A model generated the notes under the pieces. It searched no databases. It worked only from the letters and a program-made list of their open reading frames with translations, and had not been told where the DNA came from. Positions 1 to 10,263 of a stretch of DNA of 64,000 nucleotides are shown here, piece by piece. The position numbers and the translations under genes are program-made. Numbering within the stretch: position 1 is the first letter of the stretch; the number at the start of each line of letters is the position of its first letter. The stretch comes from Paramecium pentaurelia (Eukaryota > Ciliophora > Oligohymenophorea > Peniculida > Parameciidae): contig CAJJDO010000065.1 in NCBI GenBank assembly GCA_905183005.1, positions 186,001 to 250,000 of the forward strand. Reading direction: 5' to 3'.

Positions 1-1101
1 GGGTTAGATAAAATTACCTGTTTTATAAAGCTAATATAAGGCCATCAAACAGAATATTCCACAATCAAAACTAATATATATATAAATCGAATACCTATTC
101 TCTTGTTTTGGACTGCCTTCTATGATTTACCATTAAGTCTGTTCGCCTTTATAATTTAACATTTTTTCTAGACCTTCAACAACATTATCTTATTTTGCAA
201 AATTAGAATCTAAATATTATATTTGGTTTTCACTAAATTCCACAATAGCACAAAGCCAATGGTTATTTTATAAATTGATAGGAATGTATGTATATTTAAA
301 CAGACTAAAAATGTTTTTTTAAATTTGAGAGGAGAATTTGTATTTAGCTTTTAAATTTTCAATTTGAATGTTTAATTTATTAAATTGATATTTTCCTTTT
401 TCATTTTCAAGTAAGATTACATTATTAATTTTGATTTACCCTTTTGCTATTACTTAGGATGGTTCTTTTGGATCTTTTTTTATATAAGTAATATTTTTCA
501 CTTCGAATTTGTATTTTTACAATAACTCATTTTATTAAGAATTTTAATCCTATTAACCAATGTTAAATTGATTTGAAAAATTGTCTTATTAATCAAGGTT
601 TTATGGAGGTTAGGATTTTCTAATGAATTGTAATGGATTTATGGTTTTAAAGATGTTTGAAATCTTAGAGAAAACTGAATCACCTTTATTTTAAGTCTAT
701 TGAGTTTATTGTTGTTCTTATTGATATGATTATTCAAACGTTTAAAATGAATCACGAGTGGAATCATATTAATATTGAGTTACCATCATATTTGGAAGGA
801 TAGAATTAGTAACATCTGGTATGAATTCTGTGAAAACATGACAATCTAATGAAAGTACCTAATAAAATATATATAAATTATATACTTAAAATTCTCCATA
901 GTAATATGAAAACATCTATTAAAAAAATACAAAATGTTGAGCTGTCAAAAATTAATTATTTGCTAAGACACTCAAAAAATCATCATTAATAGTAACACCA
1001 TGTTTACGTGTATTAAAATTCTTGAATTTATACTATTCATTTAAGTAATCAGCCCAGAATATTTTCTACTTAACTTTCATAAGGGTTAACTCTTCAGTCA
1101 T
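1..1101 (-). CDS. Ulp1/SENP-like (peptidase family C48) protease, C-terminus beyond window
   Basis: Cysteine protease of the family that removes SUMO or NEDD8 from proteins. Starting at the ATG at 1101 and removing introns 859-885 and 71-94, 350 residues are visible before the window edge. The catalytic elements are in order: His272 in NNHW, Asp289 in QYLDS, Gln324 and Cys330 in QENSFDCGIF. The last motif becomes contiguous only after the 24-base intron is removed, which supports that intron. Residues 95-190 are a glutamine-rich insert between the N-terminal part and the catalytic half. The choice between SUMO-specific and NEDD8-specific activity cannot be made here. The gene is divergent from its right neighbour, with start codons 31 bases apart. 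Confidence 0.88.
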
Positions 1102-1132
1102 AATATTTATTTATTTATATAATATATATTAA
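1102..1132. promoter_or_regulatory. 31-bp divergent intergenic spacer
   Basis: This AT-only stretch separates the start codons of the Ulp1-like gene (minus) and the coiled-coil gene (plus). Any core promoter elements must lie here or inside the coding regions. No motif is recognisable beyond AT richness. The spacer would be 110 bases if the downstream gene really starts at its alternative ATG at 1212. Confidence 0.45.
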
Positions 1133-2858
1133 ATGGATGCCCTAACAAAAATTGTAACTATAGGAGAAAGAGCAATTTCTGAATTGAATAAATAACCATT
1201 AACACAATGGAATGGAACTACAATTAGCACAATAAAATATGTATGGGATTGAATATTTAGAAAAGATAATAGAACGGTTAAATCTATGCTTTGATGAGAT
1301 AAATTTTCATTTATAAAAGAAAGGGTTGAATGATGAATCTAATGTAATCTCAAAGTTATGCAATCATTTTAATATTTTATTCTAAAAAGTGGAAGAGATT
1401 AATCAACGAAAACATTAGAATCCCCCAGAACTTCCTTTAGAATATTGTTAAAGATCATTTTCAACTAATGCAACTTCTAAAACTTTATTTGGTGGAGCAG
1501 AAATCCAAAGTTTTAATATATCTTCTTCTTAAAAGTCTAAATTCATATCTGCAGAATAAGAATTCAGAAGTAATAAGCCTAAGTTTAGGAAGAATGTTTA
1601 ATCAAAGGGAACAGATACTGGTGAAGATGCTATGCGTTATTTAAATGTAGAATATTTAGGTGAAAAAGAGAGGGAATTATAAAGAGCTAAAGAGGAGAAT
1701 GATATGAATCTTAGAGAAATAGAAAAGTTTCTAAAGTTTAAAGGATTATGGAGTGAAATAAATGCAAGCAATGCTCCTTATAAATTATAAGATCTTGGTA
1801 AGACATTAGAAAGAGAACTCTAACGTAATGAAATATTTATTAATGAATAAATTAGAATTGCTAATTAAGAACTTGACTTTCCACCTAGAGATATGAAATA
1901 AGAAATAAAAGATAGAATTGTTGTTGGTGTATAAAAATCAACTGCAGATAGAATATTAAAATATGCTGAGAGAAAAATGAAAGAAGAATTTGAGAAATTT
2001 TAATTGAAGAAGAATGCTGGATTATAGATGCATAAGAGAAAATCATAAAATATGTAAAGAATAGATGAATTAGAACATCTAATTAATACTAAAAATGAAG
2101 AAATCTTGGAAAAAGAATAAAAGATATCAGCTTTGTTTTCTAAATTTGAAGATCAAGAAAGGAAATTATTAAATTTAATGATTTAAATGGAATAAATAAA
2201 AGCAAATGAAAAAAATAATAACACTTTTACTAGTAGTTAAGCAAATGAGAAATAGATTCATGTTGAAATCTAAGTAAGTATGAGTGATCCTAAGATCTTT
2301 AAATTAGAATTACAATTAAAAGAAATTGTAGAAGAGAATTAAAATATGAAAGGAGAACTTTAAATTATGTATGAATAAGCTAAAAATGATAAATAGAAAG
2401 TTTTATTATAACCTTAATTAATTGAAGAAGTTTTAATGATGATTATTTAAAGTGAGTTATAGGCTGAAGGTAAAATAGAATTATTACAAACTTTTTTGTA
2501 GTATTTGATTGAAAATTCAGAGAATGATATTGCAAGAATGCCACCAAATGAATTATATAAAACAATAAGATAAAAAATGCAAAACAATAATAATTCTAAT
2601 AGAAATTTGGAAGAAGTCTTGGAAAAATTTGAAGAGATGTAAAGTGATGATGAAGATTTTTCTCCAAGTTCAATAAAGAAGACTAAAAAAGTTAAAAATA
2701 AATAATAAAAATAAAAAAAAATAATATTAGAAAGAGCTGATTCATAATTTGAATAATCAATATCACCAGAAAAATCAGAGAAATTTATAGGAATAAAGAA
2801 AACAAAAAATAAATTTGAAGATTAATCAAATGAAAATTCTGAATCTTAGATTATAATA

Positions 2859-2902
<44 letters not shown>

Positions 2903-4598
2903 TAATAATTCTATTAGTATATTTAAGAAAAAAACTCTAAATAAAATTAATGAAGAAAATAGTATTATTTAAAAAAATTCACCAAGAAAATAAGAAGTTA
3001 TTAGTCCATCATCTGGTAGTAGAAATCTTCTAAATAATACATCTTCTTTTAAATAAAATCAATCTGATACTAAAGTCAATAAAATTATTACAAATTAAAC
3101 ATAATAATTATAATAATAATAACCTATTTAATAATAATTATAAAATCAATCATAATTACCTAAAGAGTCAAGTAGATTTAAAACAGAATAAAAATAACTA
3201 TCATCAAGCAGATAATAAACAAATAAAAGTAGAGGATAAATTGATTAAAATTATCAAAAATCTACCATCTAATCTCATTAAACATCTTAATTTATAAATA
3301 AATATATAAGACAAATTAAATAGAGACATTCTATCAAAGATGAATTTGGAGAAATAGATTATGATGAAATTGATGAGAATGTAGCAAATAGAGGAGTTTA
3401 AGTTAATTTTGGAAATTTAAATATAAAGGCTTCATTTATAAATTCTTTGGAAGATAACACTAATATGATGGGTTCTTAAATAGGGTTTCAAACCCCGTTG
3501 ATGAGATAAAGTTATAGATCGTAGGAAGAAAAGGTCACTGCTAAATTTACTTAAACTGATGATTTTTTTATGTGGAATTTATTCTAAAAAATGTAAGTTG
3601 ATCTTGGATTAACAGAAGAATAAATAAAAAAATTGGAATAAATATTTTTGAATGAATAATAATTCATACATTATTATGAAAAGACTCCATCTTAAAGGTA
3701 AAAATCAAGGGCATCAACTGTTTTAGTTGATTAAACAACTAAGGCCAAATAAGATAAAAATATAGATAATACTATTAATGATAGCAAGATGACCACTATG
3801 GTTTAATAAAAAAATGAAACTACAGATTCAGAATAATAAATAAGAAGACCTACAATATCTATTATGAAAACCACTTAACCTCCAAAAGGTTTGGAATCTC
3901 CAATGAATTTAGTTGGTAGATAAAAAAGTTAGGTGTTACTTTCTTATACAAATGAAAGCAGCATCATTTAGCCTAATTAAGGTAGAAGTGTTAGTCAAAC
4001 ATCAGATGTTCATATAGTAAATTATGGAAGTGTTAGTACAGATACACTTGCTAAAAAATAGAGATAAACAACAAGTCAAAAGATTTTGGAAGATATGCTA
4101 AAAAATAAGACTGGTTTAACATCTCCATTTGATATTGAAACAAAAGAATAAAAAGAATAAAAAATGTATTTCCATGTATTTGGAGATGAAATGCAAACAG
4201 ATGCTGATTTTGAATTAGAAGCTGTAAGAGTTAATTTAGGAAAACCATTAGAAGTAATTTAAGATCATTTGAAAGAGGATGCAATGAAAAAAATATATCA
4301 ATAATTCGTAAATCGTCCAAAGAATCCTTGGTAAGATTAACTTTATATGATAATCTCTCAGTTTGCCAATAAACCACCATAAGCTATTACTTATATAGAT
4401 TTCAAAAAATATTATGAAAATTATATGAGAGTATGTGTATATTTATTATATTTTTAGGTACATAAAAGATGTGGAGATGGATGTATTCACATATAAAGAT
4501 TTTTAGCTAGAATTGGATTTGGAATTAACTCAAAGAGAAAACCATTAAATGTCAGCAAATAAAGTGTTTCTCCTTTTGAACTGCCAAAACTAAAATGA
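1133..4598 (+). CDS. Large coiled-coil, Q/N-rich protein of unknown function
   Basis: About 1,137 residues with introns 1241-1265 (25 bases, ends AAG) and 4431-4457 (27 bases). Starting at 1133 requires the 25-base intron; without it the frame hits TGA at once. The alternative start at 1212 is in frame without splicing but loses the N-terminus. Residues about 150-480 are rich in E/K/Q/L and look like long coiled coils. The middle is Ser/Asn/Gln-rich and includes a run of 14 asparagines near residue 568. The last 160 residues are less repetitive and end ...ELPKLK. No catalytic motif or known domain was recognised. A cytoskeletal or basal-body scaffold is possible but is only a guess. The next gene starts 10 bases after the stop. 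Confidence 0.72.
2859..2900 (+). repeat. (AAT)14 microsatellite
   Basis: Fourteen AAT units inside the coding sequence encode a run of asparagines, followed by Asp-Asn-Asn. Trinucleotide slippage keeps the frame, so the length may vary between strains. Confidence 0.9.
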
Positions 4599-4608
4599 AA
4601 GTTTTGAT

Positions 4609-5128
4609 ATGAACTCGTTATTATATTAATTTAAATCTTAAGTAATGTAACAATACACAAACAATTACGAATCAGTAGTCAGAACTTAAGTAGTTAGTGG
4701 ATAAGATTAAAAACCACTTAATTTGGGTCTAACTGATGTTGAAGGAGCAAAGGTATTATAATTATTTGAAACTAGGCTGTTGCCAGAAGACTTTTTGATA
4801 CTTATGACAGAGACAGAAATGGGTAGATTGATAATGTAGAGGTAGTACCTATGATTGTCGACGTCTATAAATCATTCAATAGAATCTTTTCTCCTGCAAG
4901 AGGTGATATAGATTCATTTTATAAGTTCAAAATTGATTAATTATAATTAGGGTTTTGGATAGAAATTAAGATGGAAAAATCACATATTAAGACCTTGAGG
5001 ATTTATGTATAAGATATTTGACTAATTAAACACCAACAAATTTAAGAGCTTCTGAAGCACCTCGTTAAAGTGGAATCTAATAAACATCATAAACAGTCAC
5101 ATCATCATATAGAAGAACTCAATATTGA
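4609..5128 (+). CDS. EF-hand calcium-binding protein, about 156 residues
   Basis: Two introns (4753-4775 and 4925-4950) give one frame with two EF-hand loops: DRDRNGQIDNVE near residue 60 and DRNQDGKITYQD near residue 105. Both have Asp/Asn at positions 1, 3 and 5, Gly at 6 and a hydrophobic residue at 8. In the first loop position 12 is Glu; in the second it is Asp, which usually lowers affinity or favours Mg2+. The C-terminus is Ser/Thr/Gln-rich. It probably acts as a small Ca2+ sensor or structural EF-hand protein; the partner is unknown. It starts 10 bases after the preceding gene on the same strand, leaving almost no room for a separate promoter. Confidence 0.85.
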
Positions 5129-5648
5129 TTGTGATTCTTTATAAAACATAAATTCAAATTATTTCATAAATTACATAATCTATTTTGCAATTTTTTAGAT
5201 ATCTATATTATTTTATTATCGTAATGATAACAATTATGTTTATTAATTGATAATTGACATTTGCCATAGATATTTGTATTCTATAGTATAATATTTTATT
5301 TATTAATAATATTTTGAAATAATAGAATACTCTCTAGCAAATAAAATTGAAAGATAATCACTTAATTTTATATTTGAATTAATTAAATGTTTAACTGTTA
5401 TATCAGTTTATATTAATAAGATTTATTTATTTATTAATAAATTCTATGCTATAATTACAAAAATAAATTGGAAAATTACTTTATTCTTCATAAAAAAATA
5501 ATCAAGGTTTATGATTTTCTTATTTTAATTAAATTACTTTATATTTTTTAGAAGTATTTAATATCCTAAAGTTAAAGTGAGACATTTTTAGAGTTGTATT
5601 TTCAAGAGTAAATTTTAATTATTTGTGATTCATTTTTAATATTTAATT
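5129..5648. other. Intergenic, no gene seen
   Basis: About 520 bases of AT-rich sequence between the EF-hand gene and the PPWD1-like gene. No conserved frame or RNA gene was recognised on either strand. Confidence 0.6.
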
Positions 5649-7638
5649 ATGAATTATTAACAAATAGAAGGTGCTGAAGAAATTGATGAATTCAATTTTG
5701 TTTAAGCAAAGAAAAAAATAAAGAAACCAAGAAGAATAATATCTTAGCCTAAAGTTACATAACCTATACCTGTATAATCTGCTGATACGGTTGGTCCTGA
5801 TGTTGCAAAACCATAATAAACAATTTTGGATATTATATTGGACAATTTGCCATATAGTGAATTATATGAACGGTCATTAATGCATAGAGAAAACATTAAT
5901 ATTGTATTATCTGCATTTAAGTCTCAAATAATTATAACAGTGTCAACAGATGGATATATAAAGATGTGGAGAAAAGTGTTTAGATTGGTTGAATTCATTA
6001 AACATTTTAGAGCACACAGAGGAATTGTCACCTGTGTTACATTAACTGATGGACATGACAAGATGGCAAGTGTGTCTCCAGCTGATCGAACAATCAAGAT
6101 TTTTGATATTTGGAATTAAGATTTATTAGATATGATAAAACTACCATTTTAACCATATGGATGTGAGTTTGTAGATACAGCGGATGTACAATAATAATTA
6201 TTATTAATCAGTGATGGTAATAGCGGAGATATTTATGTTACTGAAAGTGGTAAAATATTGAGAATGGTAAAATTACATAATTAACCAGTTAAACAAATGA
6301 GATATCTTAGTAATTTTTAATTTATGTTAACAATTGATACAAGTGGTAGAATGGAAGTATGGGATCCTATTACTTAGGACTTTCCAAAATAAGAATATGC
6401 AAAACCTGAATTCAAAATTAATTATTCTAGTAAAGTAGGCACTGATTTATATGAATTGATGCAAAATAAATTATAATGTTATGGTTTATGTATTAGTAAT
6501 AAATAGAAACTAATTGTTCTATATGTTTCAGACAAAAAATTTAGAGTATTTAATGTTCAAACAGGAAAGATTATAATTATATTAGATGAATCAATTGAAG
6601 CTATTACAAGTAGATAAAATGATTAAGTAACATATCCTCTATTACATATTGAATAATAAGATTTTGAAAGAAGATTATTGATTGAAAAAGATATAGATAA
6701 ATAACCTGAATAATTAAAATAAATTACTATGTGTTTTGATGAAACAGATTAAATATTGATATATCCTTCTTTTATTGGAATAAAATTTATTTACATAAAG
6801 ACAGGAGAACTTGTAAAACTATTAGGGAAGATGGAAAGTAGTTAAAGATTCATGAGAGTTGCATTGTATTAAGGACCTTCAATGAAGAATACTTAAAATG
6901 AATAATCTCATAGTTCTTTAAATAGAAAAGAGACTGATCCAAGTTTATATATAAGTGCACATAAATCAAACAAATTTTATGTTTTCTCTCGTAGAATTCC
7001 TGAAGATTTAGCAGATAAACCATGGGCTGTTGCTAGAGATATATTGAATGAACCATTGAATCTTAACTAATAAAGCCTTAGTATTATGTCTGACAATAAA
7101 AATAAAGTATGTTTATATTTAATCTAATATTTTAGACTTTATCTGGATGTTAAGCTATTATTTAAACAACATTTGGTGAAATTTATATTAATTTATTCCC
7201 AAATGAAACACCAAAAACAGTTGAAAATTTTATTCAACATTCTAAAAATGGTTATTTTGATGGTTTGATATTTCATCGAGTTTAATAAGGATTTATGATA
7301 TAGACTGGATGTCCAAAGGGAAATGGAACAGGAGGAGAATCCATTTGGGGTGGAGAATTCTAAGATGAATTCCATCCAGAATAAAGACATGACAAACCAT
7401 TTACTGTTAGTATGGCAAATGCAGGTCCAAATACTAATGCAAGTTAATTTTTTATAACTGTTTGTCCTACTCCTTGGTTAGATGATAAAGTATGAAATTA
7501 TTTAATTATTTTTAGCATACTATTTTAGGTAGAGTTTATAAAGGAATGAATATTGTAGTTTAAATTAGTGAAGTAGAAACTGATGATTTCGATAAACCTC
7601 TTAATGATATCAAAATAATAGCAATTAAGATTTTATGA
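5649..7638 (+). CDS. PPWD1: PPWD1-type WD40 repeat / cyclophilin peptidyl-prolyl isomerase
   Basis: About 644 residues, close to the length of animal PPWD1. The first 75 residues are basic. WD40-like repeats follow to about residue 430, for example VSTDGYIKMWRK and the AHRGIVTCV segment. A C-terminal cyclophilin domain occupies about 490-644. It keeps the active-site pattern FHRVQQGFMIQTG, the GGESIWGG loop and NTNASQFFI. Introns at 7107-7135 (between the two domains) and 7490-7515 restore the cyclophilin frame. Known family members associate with the spliceosome and catalyse proline cis-trans isomerisation, so a nuclear role is inferred. The isomerase residues look intact (Arg of FHR, Phe of FFI). 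Complete and well supported. Confidence 0.93.
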
Positions 7639-7751
7639 ATGTGATTTATTTACAATAATACAAAATAATAATTTATCATAAAGTTTGTTTAAAAGTACTT
7701 AAAACTCTATCTAAATTTTAAGTAAAATATTTTTTAATTAAATTAATTGAA

Positions 7752-8869
7752 ATGAATTATTATTATTATCCAAATATTCGAATACTTATATTAGGTGTTA
7801 ATGTAATTGGATGTGAAATTCTGAAAATTCTCAGTAAATTCACTTTTCAAGAATTTCACATTATAGACATGGACACAATAGAAGTTAGCAATCTTAATTG
7901 ATAATTCTTATTTCAATTAGAACATAGAAGTTAATCAAAATCTCTGGTTGCAGCTGAGAACATAAAGAAGATGGCACCATAATTAAATATTATTGCTCAC
8001 TTTGCTGTAATTAAAATTCCTGGTTATACTATGGATTTTTTTCTATAATTTGATGCTGTTATAATGGAATTAGATAATGCAGAAACTAGATCATATGTGA
8101 ATAAAGTGTGTTAGGCATTATTAATATTTATTGTTGATGCTGGATCCATGAGATTCAAAGAATATGCAAATGGCTATTCTGAAGGAACAGTATGTTATTA
8201 TGTATTCCTATTACAATCACACACATATAATACCCAGCTTGTACAATTCGTTCATAACCTAGTAATTGTACTCATTGTGTGATTTGGGCTATATATCTAT
8301 TTTCTTAACTATTTTCAGGTAAGGTTGGAATTTTTGTGGTTAAAGGATTTGATTAAAATTAACCTAATTCAGTATTTAATAAGTTCTTTAAAGGTGAAGA
8401 AATGATTAATTCTATTGATATAATATAAAATAACATGAATTTATTAAGAAGCATCATTTTATAGAGAGAAAAGAATCTATTGAGAAATTATAAGGCATGT
8501 GGTTTTATGCATATAATTAACTCAATAATTTGGATAATTGTAATATGATAATGATCTACATGTTTTGTTTATTTATGCAAATATACTTTGGTTACAACAT
8601 CAAGTTAATTAATTTTAGATCTAATTTTTATCTACTAAAATTTAAGATAATGTTTTTAGAATGAAGAATCCTTTGTAACATAAAAGGAAATAGAAAGTTA
8701 GAATATAATAAGAAATTTAGGAATTAAAAGAGACAGATATATTACCTATTAGAAATTCAGATAAATTTAATTTGATACCTTAAAAGCAACTGAAATTCTA
8801 ATTGATGAAGAATCAAATGAAAAAGTTGAGCCAAAAATAAAGTTGAATAAGTAATAGATTGAATTTTGA
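7752..8869 (+). pseudogene. UBA2: Decayed UBA2 (SUMO-activating enzyme subunit 2)
   Basis: The sequence follows the UBA2 plan. It has an N-terminal nucleotide-binding start, then HIIDMDTIEVSNLN, then LVAAENIKKMAPQLNI, the catalytic-cysteine segment YPACTIRSQPSNCTHCVIW, and a C-terminal acidic hydrophobic motif ILIDEES. It is broken. An in-frame TGA at 7899-7901 replaces the near-invariant Arg of the NLNRQF motif. A frameshift lies between about 8190 and 8215, just before the catalytic Cys (TGT at 8240). At least one more shift follows near 8500. The ATP-binding glycine motif reads GVNVIG where GAGGIG is expected. No 20-30 base intron repairs these breaks. It is probably a decaying whole-genome-duplication paralogue; sequencing error could explain one lesion but not all. 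Confidence 0.85.
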
Positions 8870-9083
8870 TATAGATTATTGAAAATATAATATAAATTTA
8901 TTTGTGAGAACGATTAAACATTATTTAATCATATTGATGAAAGTTAAATAAAAAATATTTAGAATTAATAAACTTCACATTTCTTAAGTATTATATTTTA
9001 TTAACATTTTTTTTAAATATTCTAAATAATAAAACTTAAAAGATGGATCTGATTATAACTTATTTTTGATATTTAATATGAAT
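7930..9083 (+). repeat. First copy of a 1,154-bp perfect direct duplication
   Basis: This block, beginning gttaatcaaaatctctgg, is repeated base for base at 9085-10238. The copies are separated only by the N at 9084. The block includes most of the broken UBA2 gene and its 3' flank. Confidence 0.95.
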
Positions 9084-9084
9084 N
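9084..9084. other. Ambiguous base (N) marking a sequence join
   Basis: This is the only non-ACGT base in the window. It lies exactly at the junction of the two identical blocks, as expected for a scaffold join padded with one N. Confidence 0.97.
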
Positions 9085-10024
9085 GTTAATCAAAATCTCT
9101 GGTTGCAGCTGAGAACATAAAGAAGATGGCACCATAATTAAATATTATTGCTCACTTTGCTGTAATTAAAATTCCTGGTTATACTATGGATTTTTTTCTA
9201 TAATTTGATGCTGTTATAATGGAATTAGATAATGCAGAAACTAGATCATATGTGAATAAAGTGTGTTAGGCATTATTAATATTTATTGTTGATGCTGGAT
9301 CCATGAGATTCAAAGAATATGCAAATGGCTATTCTGAAGGAACAGTATGTTATTATGTATTCCTATTACAATCACACACATATAATACCCAGCTTGTACA
9401 ATTCGTTCATAACCTAGTAATTGTACTCATTGTGTGATTTGGGCTATATATCTATTTTCTTAACTATTTTCAGGTAAGGTTGGAATTTTTGTGGTTAAAG
9501 GATTTGATTAAAATTAACCTAATTCAGTATTTAATAAGTTCTTTAAAGGTGAAGAAATGATTAATTCTATTGATATAATATAAAATAACATGAATTTATT
9601 AAGAAGCATCATTTTATAGAGAGAAAAGAATCTATTGAGAAATTATAAGGCATGTGGTTTTATGCATATAATTAACTCAATAATTTGGATAATTGTAATA
9701 TGATAATGATCTACATGTTTTGTTTATTTATGCAAATATACTTTGGTTACAACATCAAGTTAATTAATTTTAGATCTAATTTTTATCTACTAAAATTTAA
9801 GATAATGTTTTTAGAATGAAGAATCCTTTGTAACATAAAAGGAAATAGAAAGTTAGAATATAATAAGAAATTTAGGAATTAAAAGAGACAGATATATTAC
9901 CTATTAGAAATTCAGATAAATTTAATTTGATACCTTAAAAGCAACTGAAATTCTAATTGATGAAGAATCAAATGAAAAAGTTGAGCCAAAAATAAAGTTG
10001 AATAAGTAATAGATTGAATTTTGA
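9085..10024 (+). pseudogene. Second, 5'-truncated image of the UBA2 pseudogene
   Basis: It carries the same frameshifts as 7930-8869 but lacks the start codon and the first 59 codons. It should probably be counted as the same locus as the first copy. Confidence 0.8.
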
Positions 10025-10238
10025 TATAGATTATTGAAAATATAATATAAATTTATTTGTGAGAACGATTAAACATTATTTAATCATATTGATGAAAGTT
10101 AAATAAAAAATATTTAGAATTAATAAACTTCACATTTCTTAAGTATTATATTTTATTAACATTTTTTTTAAATATTCTAAATAATAAAACTTAAAAGATG
10201 GATCTGATTATAACTTATTTTTGATATTTAATATGAAT
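9085..10238 (+). repeat. Second copy of the 1,154-bp duplication
   Basis: Identical to 7930-9083. The sequence then continues into unique DNA (attgatatttttaat...) that leads to the next gene. The first copy lacks this continuation because it stops at the N. Identity over a non-coding tail as well as a decayed gene argues for an unmerged contig overlap, not a biological duplication. Confidence 0.95.
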
Positions 10239-10263
10239 ATTGATATTTTTAATAATATTAAAA

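Noticed and set aside
1..20. Leading GGGTTAG as a telomere repeat
   Set aside because: Only one partial unit is present and the sequence continues as coding DNA of the Ulp1-like protease.
4570..4640. Joining the coiled-coil and EF-hand genes into one protein
   Set aside because: The candidate splice pairs I tried across the TGA at 4596 led to another TGA, and the EF-hand gene is complete on its own.
7899..7901. TGA as selenocysteine or another sense codon in the UBA2-like frame
   Set aside because: The position is a conserved arginine, there is no selenoprotein context, and further frameshifts show decay.
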